NCBI GenBank assembly: GCA_905221605.1
Contig: CAJNDS010002145.1
Coordinates: 1-20,000, forward strand
DNA length: 20,000 nt
Direction of reading: 5' to 3'
DNA from: Symbiodinium natans
Taxonomy: Eukaryota > Sar > Dinophyceae > Suessiales > Symbiodiniaceae
How positions within the stretch are numbered: the stretch's first letter is position 1; every line of letters starts with the position of its first letter. Of the stretch, positions 13,945 through 20,000 are shown one piece after another. Position numbers and translations under genes: made by a program. The notes beneath the pieces were generated by a model. The model was given only the letters and a program-made list of their open reading frames with translations. It was not told where the DNA came from and ran no database searches.

Positions 13945-14061
13945 TTGAGGTTAGGGTCTAGGGTTTAGGGTTTAGGGTCTAGGGTTTAGGTCTTAGGGTT
14001 TAGGGTTGAGGGTCTAAGTGTTAGGGTTCAGGGTTTAGGGTTTAAGGTTTAGGGTTTAGGG
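13945..14061 (+). repeat. Degenerate TTTAGGG block
   Basis: TTTAGGG mixed with TCTAGGG, TTGAGGG, TTCAGGG and TTTAAGG units. Confidence 0.93.
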
Positions 14062-14120
14062 AAAGCCAAAGAAGCATGATTCAAGCCCCAAGCCTTAAAC
14101 CTCCAATGGCGATGTAAGTC

Positions 14121-14230
14121 GCAAAGTAGGGGTACCTCCACATCGAGCATTATCCCCTTTATAAAGACCCCTGCAAAGTAGATACCCTCAATTAAGGGAA
14201 CAACAATTTGGTACTCAAAGCTTCCAGCTT
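14121..14230 (-). repeat. Possible tandem pair of a ~52-bp dispersed repeat
   Basis: GCAAAGTAG begins at 14121 and 14173, 52 bp apart, each followed by GGTACC- or ATACCC-like sequence. On the minus strand it reads CTTTATAAAGGGGATAAT, close to the TATAAAGGGAATCC motif at 15381, 15433 and 16547. Homology beyond these words is only suggestive. Confidence 0.45.
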
Positions 14231-14510
14231 GGGACCCTAAACCCAAAAGGGAATAACAGCTTAGGTCTCCCCTCTTGTCCAAGCAAGCTCTCAAGGAGAA
14301 TAGTCCCCTTGTCCTCTGAATCGGACGTAACCCCTACACTCCAAAAAACTCGTATCAGCTGCATGGGCTGGGGCTGCATACTCCTCTTTACTCATTTCTG
14401 GAGGTGCGCGACCCAATCACCTTCTCGGAAAGGGGGTCTTGTGCATACGGTTCAAGGTCGAAGGCGTTTGATTTCTGTAACGCATGCGAGAGCGGTCTGT
14501 GCGAGAGTCC
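14231..14510. other. Spacer with group II intron-like words, no gene called
   Basis: Holds GTGCG at 14404 and GTGCATACGGTTC at 14441-14453, which faintly recall group II intron 5' and domain V ends. A 78-codon plus frame (14309-14545) runs across it and stops in CCCTAAA repeat. Neither is strong enough to annotate. Confidence 0.3.
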
Positions 14511-14555
14511 TCCCTAAACCCTACACCCTCAACCCTAAACACTAAACCCTAAACC
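14511..14555 (-). repeat. Short degenerate CCCTAAA block
   Basis: About five units with CACCCTC and CACTAAA variants. Confidence 0.9.
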
Positions 14556-14677
14556 TCCTCCAAACAGGTGGAAAATTCTCAGTGAGACACGGCCACCGCC
14601 CATCCCTTGCAGACACGAACAGCCCACAAAGCCCCCAAAACCCGCTAGAGACATGGGACGTTCTTGGTGGGTTTGAG
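14556..14677. other. Unique spacer, no gene seen
   Basis: Mixed DNA, nothing recognised. Confidence 0.5.
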
Positions 14678-14731
14678 CTTAGGGGTTTAGGGTTTAGGGT
14701 TTAGGGTTTGGGGTTTAGGGTTTAGGGTTTC
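14678..14731 (+). repeat. TTTAGGG block with TTTGGGG unit
   Basis: About seven units. Confidence 0.94.
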
Positions 14732-15061
14732 GGCTCAGGGTTGGGTTAGGGGGAACAAGAGGGGTGAATCAGGGCAGCATGCCATGAGTTCTCCTTTTCT
14801 ACCAAAGCGCCCCCCCAAGACTCAGAAGGGTCGAAGTTGAGGCCCAAGCTCTGGTGGTCAGATATTACTGTGATTGAGGAATAATATCGCAATAGTAGTA
14901 TGAGTCATAATAGTAAAAAAATGGAGTACTAACAGCAGCAAGCTTGTAGATATGCAGAAAACTCGGGGACTCTCGACATGTTGGGAAGAACACAAAAGGG
15001 CGCTAAAATAAAGCTTGTATCGCCCGAACGTCGAACTTGTGAGACTGTGACAACTGAAACT
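14732..15061. other. AT-richer unique spacer, no gene seen
   Basis: From about 14865 to 14945 the DNA is AT-rich with AATAGTAGTATGAGTCATAA-like words. No open frame or RNA was recognised. Confidence 0.5.
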
Positions 15062-15152
15062 CCCTAAACCCTAAACCCTAAACCCTAAACCCTAAACCCT
15101 AATCCCTAACCCCTAACCCCTAAACCCTAAGCCCAAAACCCTAAACCCTAAC
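15062..15152 (-). repeat. CCCTAAA array with CCCCTAA variants
   Basis: About thirteen units. The middle ones are CCCTAATC and CCCCTAAC. Confidence 0.95.
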
Positions 15153-15296
15153 CACCAGAAACGAACTGTCTGTCTTCCGGATGGGCGGGGCACCTTGCTG
15201 CCTTGCATCAGGTCTGCACGCTGGAAGCAGCCGCCACGCTCAGATCAGCCAAGCATCGACTGGCGCGGTTTTGGCCCAGTATCCACATTATCCGAG
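15153..15296. other. Unique spacer, no gene supported
   Basis: A 92-codon plus frame (15181-15459) crosses it and the following tandem repeat. Its second half is repeat translation, so no gene is called. Confidence 0.5.
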
Positions 15297-15457
15297 TTGT
15301 AACCCTTTTGGCGTTGGCTATTTTAAGGTCTATAAGATTAGCCGGTTTGTGACCCTTTTGGCGTTGGTTACTTTAAGGTTTATAAAGGGAATCCAGAACC
15401 CAACAACTCTTGGCGTTGGTTGTTGTAAGGTCCATAAGGGAATCCAGAACCCAACTT
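15297..15457 (+). repeat. Three tandem 50-52-bp repeats
   Basis: Units begin TTGGCGTTGG at 15308, 15358 and 15410. Units two and three share TATAAAGGGAATCCAGAACC or CATAAGGGAATCCAGAACCC at their ends; unit one keeps only the first half. The motif ATAAGGGAATCC also occurs near 16550, so the unit is probably part of a dispersed family. Confidence 0.9.
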
Positions 15458-15560
15458 AATGATCAAAAAGGGCACCGTGGGCGGCGACCAATAACTCCAA
15501 ACCCCGGTCCTCACAACAAACTGGCGAGTCATGACAGAAGTCAGGGCTTACCCCTGAAGC

Positions 15561-15660
15561 TAAGGGTTTCGGGTTTATTAGGGTTTCGGGTTTAGGGCTT
15601 AGGGTTTGGGGTTTTGGGGTTAGGGTTTAGGGTTTAGGGTTTAAGGTTTAGGGTTTGAGG
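15561..15660 (+). repeat. Degenerate TTTAGGG/TTTCGGG block
   Basis: TTTCGGG, TTTATTAGGG, TTTTGGGG and TTTAGGG units. Confidence 0.92.
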
Positions 15661-15741
15661 CCCTGATCGTGGCCCGCCTCGAAGCCGCTGATGGCCGCGG
15701 CCCTCCGGTTCTGCGCCCTCCGCACCAAGACCGCCTGAGTT
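15661..15741. other. GC-rich spacer
   Basis: GC- and CpG-rich, short, without recognised features. Confidence 0.5.
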
Positions 15742-15868
15742 GGGTTTAGGGTTTAGGGTTCAGGGTTCAGGGTTCAGGGTTCAGGGTTCAGGGTTCAGGG
15801 TTCAGGGTTCAGGGTTCAGGGTTCAGGGTTTAGGGTTTAGGGTTTAGGGTTTAGGGTTTAGGGTTCAG
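15742..15868 (+). repeat. Telomere-type array with ten in-phase TTCAGGG units
   Basis: Two TTTAGGG units, then exactly ten TTCAGGG (15759-15828), then five TTTAGGG and a final TTCAGG, all in register. Confidence 0.97.
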
Positions 15869-15937
15869 GTCCGGGGAAAGTTTCGAGGAAAGGTTCGAGG
15901 AGCTTCTTTGAACAATTTCAAGTTACAGGGGCTTGAG

Positions 15938-16017
15938 AGTTTAGGGTTTAGGGTTTAGGGATTAGGGTTTAGGGTTTAGGGATTAGGGTTTTTGGATGTT
16001 CAGGGTTGAGAGTTCAG
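15938..16017 (+). repeat. TTTAGGG block with GATTAGGG units
   Basis: About seven units, GATTAGGG appearing twice, then decayed TTCAGGG-like words. Confidence 0.93.
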
Positions 16018-16100
16018 GGCGTCCCTGCCCCAAGCCTGGCCACCCCGAAGGGATGTAAGCCAAGAGCCTCACAAGTAGGAAGGAGTGTTTGGGGGTACCT
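16018..16100. other. Unique spacer, no gene seen
   Basis: Mixed DNA, nothing recognised. Confidence 0.5.
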
Positions 16101-16143
16101 TTTTAGGGTCTATTGTTTAGGGTTTAGGGTTTAGGGTTTAGGG
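16101..16143 (+). repeat. Short TTTAGGG array
   Basis: A leading TTTTAGGGTC, then four perfect units. Confidence 0.95.
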
Positions 16144-16310
16144 CTCATGACGACAAGGACCTTGTCAACTTCGATATGTCAACATACGAGTCAAACAAGA
16201 ACAGTGAGTCCCGCGGGTCAGGTCAAAGGTTGCCTTTCTCCACTGGGAAGGCATCCGAAGTCCCTTAAACCCAAAAAAGCATGGACCCCTGAAAGGCGCC
16301 AAACTACCAC
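16144..16310. other. Unique spacer, no gene seen
   Basis: Mixed DNA, nothing recognised. Confidence 0.5.
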
Positions 16311-16342
16311 AGGGTTTAGGGTTTAGGGTTTAGGGTTGAGGG
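16311..16342 (+). repeat. Short TTTAGGG array
   Basis: Three units and a TTGAGGG. Confidence 0.94.
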
Positions 16343-16751
16343 ATTTATGGAATCCTGGAGCCCTAAGACCCACCCCCAAGACTCCAACCCCCCGAAGCCA
16401 AACCCTCTGGCGTGGCAGGCTCCAAAGCTGGGGGCGCAGCACCCACAGACACTGCCGCCAGGACCTCAGCAGGTTGCGAAAAAAAAATGGAGGGGGGGGG
16501 ATTCCAAAATTAGGGGGGGGGGGGGGGTACCTTATTGGGGTCCCGATTATAAGGGAATCCTACTATTTGGGGTCTACATTTGGAGTCCCTTATCGTCAGA
16601 AACAAACAGCACCGAATGGATTGGTTTTGTTTGATCAAGACGAGCGAGAACAGCAGAAAAAACATCACAGTCTATGTGCACTGAGGGCTGTGGCTCAGGT
16701 TCATGGTTTGGCGGGCTTAGGGCTTCGGGTTCCAGACTCGAGTTCAAGGCT
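16343..16751. other. Spacer with G9/G15 runs and a dispersed-repeat-like segment
   Basis: G9 (16492-16500) and G15 (16513-16527) precede a segment at about 16528-16605 with GGGGTCCCGATTATAAGGGA and TATTTGGGGTCTACATTTGG. Its ATAAGGGAATCC is shared with 15434-15445. Two overlapping frames (142 and 95 codons) differ only by phase and show no domain, so I treat them as repeat translation. Confidence 0.5.
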
Positions 16752-16780
16752 GTTTAGGGTTTAGGGTTTAGGGTTTAGGG
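16752..16780 (+). repeat. Short TTTAGGG array
   Basis: Four units, ending GGGATTC. Confidence 0.95.
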
Positions 16781-16887
16781 ATTCTTTCTGGGCATAGGAT
16801 CGCAGGGTTCAGAGTTCAGGGCAGGTTGTCAAGAATGTGGTGTGGGGTGCATGGCTCCCCTTTTGGGGTGTGACGCCTCAGTGTGTC

Positions 16888-16916
16888 AGGCCTAGGAGGG
16901 TGTAGGGCCTAGGCCT
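16888..16916. repeat. 9-bp perfect inverted repeat
   Basis: AGGCCTAGG (16888-16896) and CCTAGGCCT (16908-16916) flank an 11-nt G-rich loop. The arms are themselves built from near-palindromic AGGCCT, so chance is possible. Confidence 0.7.
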
Positions 16917-16928
16917 CAGGACTATTGA

Positions 16929-17002
16929 GTTTAGGGTTTAGGGTTTAGGGTTTAGGGTTAGGGTTTAGGGTTTAGGATTTAGGGTTTAGGGTTTCGGGGT
17001 TT
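16929..17002 (+). repeat. TTTAGGG array
   Basis: About ten units, one shortened to TTAGGG and one TTTAGGA. Confidence 0.95.
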
Positions 17003-17095
17003 ACGCTGAACCCCAGTGTCCAGGGTGTAGAGGGCTTCCGGGGAGCCCAAGCCCCGACTCTGTATCTCTATAGAAAAACGCCCGAAGCCCTCTAT

Positions 17096-17140
17096 CCCAA
17101 ACCCTAAACCCCAAACCCCAAACCCTAAACCCTAAACCCC
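17096..17140 (-). repeat. CCCTAAA/CCCCAAA block
   Basis: About six units, inverted relative to the blocks on either side. Confidence 0.95.
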
Positions 17141-17251
17141 AGATTATGGAAGTCAGCCGGGGTCCAGGACGCCCAGTCCCGCGAGGAACGTAGAATGGCC
17201 TGGTTCGGGGCTCAGGGCTGAGTATCTAGGGTTTGGGGGTTTAGGATACTC

Positions 17252-17277
17252 TGCTACTACTGCTGCTACTACCACTG

Positions 17278-17350
<73 letters not shown>

Positions 17351-17352
17351 CG
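17252..17352. repeat. (CTA)n microsatellite
   Basis: A pure CTA core (about 17277-17339, some twenty copies) is flanked by CTG- and CCA-interrupted units. The minus strand translates to polyvaline (GTA codons); this is not a protein gene. Confidence 0.96.
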
Positions 17353-17360
17353 CCAAGGGA

Positions 17361-17411
17361 TAAGGGTTTAGGGTTTAGGATGTGGGGCTTGGGGTTTGGG
17401 GTTCAGGGTTC
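17361..17411 (+). repeat. Degenerate TTTAGGG/TTTGGGG block
   Basis: About six units. Confidence 0.88.
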
Positions 17412-17468
17412 TGTGTTTGAGGCAAGCCCTCTCCTTGTCTCCAGAGCCTTGGGGACCAAAGGAACCCT

Positions 17469-17541
17469 GGGTTTAGGGTTTAGGGTTTAGGGTTTAGGGT
17501 TTAGGGTTTAGGGTTTAGGGTTTAGGGTTTAGGGTTTAGGG
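17469..17541 (+). repeat. TTTAGGG array
   Basis: Ten perfect units. The last GGG is also the first three bases of the hairpin arm that follows. Confidence 0.97.
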
Positions 17542-17586
17542 TCATATACCTTCATAGGAAATATAGTAGTCGAGGGTATATGACCC
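17539..17586. repeat. 12-bp perfect inverted repeat abutting a telomeric array
   Basis: GGGTCATATACC (17539-17550) and GGTATATGACCC (17575-17586) are exact reverse complements around a 24-nt AT-rich loop. The left arm begins inside the telomeric array, so the hairpin sits exactly at its border. Confidence 0.9.
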
Positions 17587-17686
17587 CAATTGTTTTAGGC
17601 TTTCGGGAGTTTATGAGGGCTTTGGCTGCAAGGGGTGTTGAAAGGCTTCCAGGCAATTCTCGCAGAGGGCTTGTAGGGGGTTGCGG
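17587..17686. other. Unique spacer, no gene seen
   Basis: Mixed DNA, nothing recognised. Confidence 0.5.
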
Positions 17687-17742
17687 TTTAGGGTTTAGAG
17701 TTTAGGGTTTAGGGTTTAGGATTTAGGGTTTAGGGTTTCGGG
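17687..17742 (+). repeat. TTTAGGG array with variants
   Basis: About eight units including TTTAGAG, TTTAGGA and TTTCGGG. Confidence 0.95.
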
Positions 17743-18263
17743 TGAACTCCAAAGCCCGTCCCCGCAACAGCTGGTGAGGACCAAGGGGGTGATTGGGGGT
17801 GGGGGGTCCTTGCGTCATGGAGGTCAAGCGGCTTAGGTCCGGCTGACTACTGTGAAGTTTTGGGGTAAGCCCCGGCCCAGACGTCAGTAGGGTTCAGGGT
17901 TTTCGGCTTCGTGTCGCTGCTCTTTAGATTTGGACTGCACTCCTGACTCCTGATTGCACGCTCGTGTAGCTTAAAGTAGCCCCCCCCCCCCCACGCAACC
18001 CCCCAACTACTCTCCGTTAGGGCCCCTATAACAAGAGGGGCTCTTATTCTTGTTGTTAAGTCACCTTGCCAACCCTGCACTGAGGCAGTTCCCATCCCGC
18101 CAGCAGACATGGCAAACCCAAACGGGAGCAACTTTCCGAAGCACCCTTGACTTGCAAGAGGAGGCAAAAGCGCTGGGAATCTTCGGTTGGAGGCCGTGCC
18201 AGGAGGCCCGGGGGGAAATGTCGGGGCCTTGCCACGTTTTCAACTTGACTAACACCCCAAGCC
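17743..18263. other. Longest unique spacer, no gene supported
   Basis: About 520 bp with a C13 run at about 17980-17992 and a possible small stem near 18030-18055 (AACAAGA with TCTTGTT). Open frames of 106 and 64 codons on the minus strand and 76 codons on the plus strand overlap one another and none shows a domain. The plus frame's protein-like middle (residues about 15-65) ends in telomeric repeat, so a captured coding fragment cannot be excluded. Confidence 0.45.
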
Positions 18264-18338
18264 TAGGGTTTAGGGTTTAGGGTTTAGGGTTTAGGGTTTA
18301 GGGTTTAGGGTTTAGGGTTTAGGGTTTAGGGTTTAGGG
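18264..18338 (+). repeat. TTTAGGG array
   Basis: Eleven near-perfect units. Confidence 0.97.
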
Positions 18339-18462
18339 CCCTCCAAAACCCGCCCCTGGCCCCGAAACCCCACTGGCGCCTCGGGCAACTTGCTCTGTGC
18401 CGGAAGGCCCGCTGGCGCCCTGCTGCTCGGCAGAGGGCGGCTCACAGATTCAATGTCAACTC
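18339..18462. other. GC-rich unique spacer
   Basis: Mixed to GC-rich DNA, nothing recognised. Confidence 0.5.
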
Positions 18463-18600
18463 GTATATATATATATATATGTATGTATATGGACTTTACT
18501 TACATACATGTATATATATATATATATGTATGTATGTATGTATCTCTATATATATATATATGTATATATATATGTATATATATAGATATGTAAATAGTAT
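18463..18600. repeat. (TA)n/(TATG)n compound microsatellite
   Basis: Several TA runs are separated by TATG and CATA units. The frames here encode only IYIYIY or YIHTYI tracts and are artefacts. Confidence 0.95.
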
Positions 18601-18800
18601 AGCATAGGAACATGCGTACATATAGATGCACTGAGGTACACAGATACATGCAGGCATACATGCACACATAAACGTACTCACACCTGCACATAAACATAAA
18701 CATATGAATATAAAGACCCTTCTATCGATCTATCCATCTATCCATCTATCTGCCGACCTATCAGTCAATGACAATAGAACTCTACGTATAGATTCATAAG
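18601..18800. repeat. Cryptically simple CATA/ACAC and ATCT-type DNA
   Basis: Degenerate ACATA, ACAC and CATAAA words (18601-18710) lead to TCTATC/CATC units (about 18719-18755). This is diffuse simple-sequence DNA without a gene. Confidence 0.8.
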
Positions 18801-18860
18801 TCTATATATATATATATGTATTTTTTGATATACGTATATATATATATATATGTATATAGT
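18801..18860. repeat. Second (TA)n microsatellite
   Basis: Two TA runs (about 18802-18817 and 18834-18857) flank a short T6 and GATATACG. Confidence 0.94.
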
Positions 18861-19027
18861 TTTTACCTATTTACTTATATACGCATACCTGGCGAGATCT
18901 CTAACTTATGGCCCCGGCTTCGGGTACCCTGAGCACGAGGGGCTGTCTTATCAAGAAAGGCTCCAAAATCGGAACTCTCATTTAGAGCCGACCATTCATG
19001 CCCACCCCCAGAAGCTTCCCCGCTTCA
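18861..19027. other. Unique spacer, no gene seen
   Basis: Mixed DNA with one short plus-strand frame that ends in the next block; nothing recognised. Confidence 0.5.
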
Positions 19028-19078
19028 GAGGGTTTAGGGCTTGGGGCTTGGGGCGCTGAACCCTAAACCCTCAACCCA
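19028..19078. repeat. Inverted telomeric pair, hairpin-forming
   Basis: GAGGGTTTAGGG (19028-19039) and CCCTAAACCCTC (19061-19072) are exact reverse complements around a 21-nt loop with two GCTTGGG-type units. It is a compact head-to-head pair. Confidence 0.94.
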
Positions 19079-19242
19079 AAAAAACAGTCTAGGAGGTGAA
19101 CACACCCCACTTCAAGGGCCCGGTGCCATAGTGCTGTTGACGTCGCCCGAGAGGACCGTGTCCTTTGGCCTCCCGTGCGCGCGGTGTTTGGTGCGTAGAA
19201 CTGCGGGGTTTGGAGCGAAGGAAAACCTACCACACTATCGGG
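19079..19242. other. GC-moderate spacer, no gene seen
   Basis: A 76-codon plus frame (19041-19271) is bounded by repeat at both ends. No domain was recognised. Confidence 0.5.
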
Positions 19243-19297
19243 GTTTGAAGGGTTTGGGATTTAGGGTTTAGGGCTTGAAGGTTTAGGGTCTAGAGTT
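19243..19297 (+). repeat. Degenerate TTTAGGG block
   Basis: TTTGGGA, TTTAGGG, GCTTGAAGG and TTTAGGGTC words. Confidence 0.88.
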
Positions 19298-19427
19298 TTT
19301 CACATGCTCTGCGCCATTTAGACCTGACCATATGACATGGGATTCGGGTGCTTGTGAGAGAGCACAGACGGCCCACGAGGCTGCAGTTAAAGCAGCGCCA
19401 CAGAACCTAGCCTGTGGCCCAACTGCT
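19298..19427. other. Unique spacer, no gene seen
   Basis: Mixed DNA, nothing recognised. Confidence 0.5.
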
Positions 19428-19543
19428 TACTACCCCCCTCTATACTACCCCCCCCCCCCCCCCCAAGGTTCCCTCCTTAAATGACCTTAATTAGCCTTAA
19501 TTATCCCTAAATAGCCTTAGGGGTAGGAAAGAGGGGGGTGGTA
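19428..19543. mobile_element. MITE-like element, copy 2
   Basis: TACTACCCCCCTC (19428-19440) and GAGGGGGGTGGTA (19531-19543) are inverted with one mismatch in 13. The left part has a second ACTACCCC followed by C17 (19448-19464). The core carries ACCTTAATTAGCC and TTATCCCTAAAT as in copy 1 at 13632-13791, but with one fewer subrepeat, so it is 116 bp. The outer left sequence (CCTCTATACTACCC) corresponds to the inverted right end of copy 1 (CCTCTATACGACCC). It is non-coding. Confidence 0.72.
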
Positions 19544-19605
19544 GGGGAAACCATGAAATAAGACACTAAGCTCCAATTTCCCTAAAGACTTCCTGAGCCC
19601 TGTTG

Positions 19606-19641
19606 TAACCCTAAACACTAAACCCTAAACCTGAAACCCTA
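19606..19641 (-). repeat. Short degenerate CCCTAAA block
   Basis: CCCTAAA with CACTAAA and CCTGAAA variants. Confidence 0.9.
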
Positions 19642-19677
19642 TGGTTATAGTTATAAAGCCTAACTATTTAGCCTACC

Positions 19678-19735
19678 AAGCGCCTGCTTTCTTTGGGCGC
19701 CGGCGTGGCCGGTGGTGTCCCGGTCGCAGGCGCTT
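19678..19735. repeat. GC-rich stem-loop, 10-bp perfect arms
   Basis: AAGCGCCTGC (19678-19687) and GCAGGCGCTT (19726-19735) are exact reverse complements around a 38-nt GC-rich loop, which also contains GGGCGCC and GTCCC words able to pair. A structured RNA or a foldback remnant are options; neither is shown. Confidence 0.85.
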
Positions 19736-19792
19736 CTCGCTGCTTCTGGCGCCAGGGATTCCCAAACCCGAGATGCTTCAAGCATCATTGGT

Positions 19793-19839
19793 AAACTAAA
19801 CCGTAAACCCTAAACCTTAAACCGTAAACCCTAAACCCT
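19793..19839 (-). repeat. CCCTAAA block with 21-bp higher-order period
   Basis: AAACCGTAAACCCTAAACC starts at 19798 and again at 19819. The 21-bp period is three 7-mers, the first of them AAACCGT. Confidence 0.93.
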
Positions 19840-20000
19840 ACTATTTGCTTAGGAACGCCCACAACACAAGAACACAAAATTCATATATTGCCCTTGATAA
19901 CGAATAATGTCTCATATTTTTTTAAGCAAGTAGTAAGTTTCGAGGACCAAGTATAGGGTTAAGGCGGCAGAACCCTGATTTCTTTTCAAGGCTCCTGTGC
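19840..20000. other. AT-richer spacer to window end
   Basis: AT-rich DNA with a T9 run near 19917. No gene or repeat was recognised. Confidence 0.5.

Noticed and set aside
14309-14545. 78-residue plus frame with CATQSPSRKGGLVHTVQ
   Set aside because: It vaguely recalled small frames annotated near group II introns, but I cannot support homology and it stops in telomeric repeat.
16336-16764. 142- and 95-residue overlapping plus frames
   Set aside because: Both cross G-runs and a dispersed-repeat-like segment, and the longer ends in TTTAGGG. The two frames give equally plausible peptides, so neither stands out.
17153-17356. 67-residue polyvaline frame
   Set aside because: It is a translation of the CTA microsatellite.
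18390-18703. Four overlapping frames rich in Ile, Tyr and Met on both strands
   Set aside because: They are translations of TA/TATG microsatellite DNA and overlap each other on opposite strands.

Overview
The window is nuclear DNA from a eukaryote, and I find no convincing gene in it. More than fifty separate blocks of telomere-type repeat are scattered through it, with unit TTTAGGG on the + strand or CCCTAAA when inverted. They lie every few hundred bases, in both orientations, between short unique spacers. TTTAGGG is the telomere unit of land plants, many green algae, chromerids and dinoflagellates. A dinoflagellate such as a Symbiodinium relative is my best guess, from the mosaic of G-rich and C-rich blocks, the many homopolymers and simple repeats, and a recurring TATAAGGGAATCC-type motif that I recall, unchecked, from such genomes. 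A plant or algal subtelomere remains possible.

Layout. 1-2600: G-rich and C-rich TTTAGGG blocks, the first head-to-head junction, a CT/TA microsatellite, a weak coding-like segment at 1959-2219 and twelve exact copies of the 8-mer AAACCCTC. 2600-5860: degenerate blocks, a near-complete palindrome at 4265-4300, fourteen exact copies of GCCCTAA and a long AAAACCCT array. 5860-9230: mixed blocks, a C17/G18-bounded AT-rich island and in-phase variant runs (TTGAGGG, TTTGGGG, TTTCGGG). 9230-10450: a 17-bp duplication, an A32 tract and about 230 bp of nearly pure C. 10750-12100: a telomeric block flanked by 19-bp direct repeats, a proline/glycine-rich coding-like segment on the minus strand, a 45-bp higher-order repeat, and a gradient from TTTAGGG through TTTTAGGG to TTTTGGGG. 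12400-14100: a strong hairpin and the first of two MITE-like elements. 14100-16700: dispersed and tandem repeats of about 50 bp and ten in-phase TTCAGGG units. 16700-20000: more blocks, a CTA microsatellite, two hairpins, a TA/TATG-rich region and the second MITE-like element.

There is no operon or pathway to describe. A pure TTTAGGG array has a stop codon every seven codons in all six frames, so most open frames here start in a spacer and stop inside a block, which gives artefact tails such as LGFRV or TLNPKP. The features of most interest are the density and strand-switching of the blocks, the head-to-head fusions, one block with flanking duplications, the locally amplified unit variants, and the two MITE-like elements.
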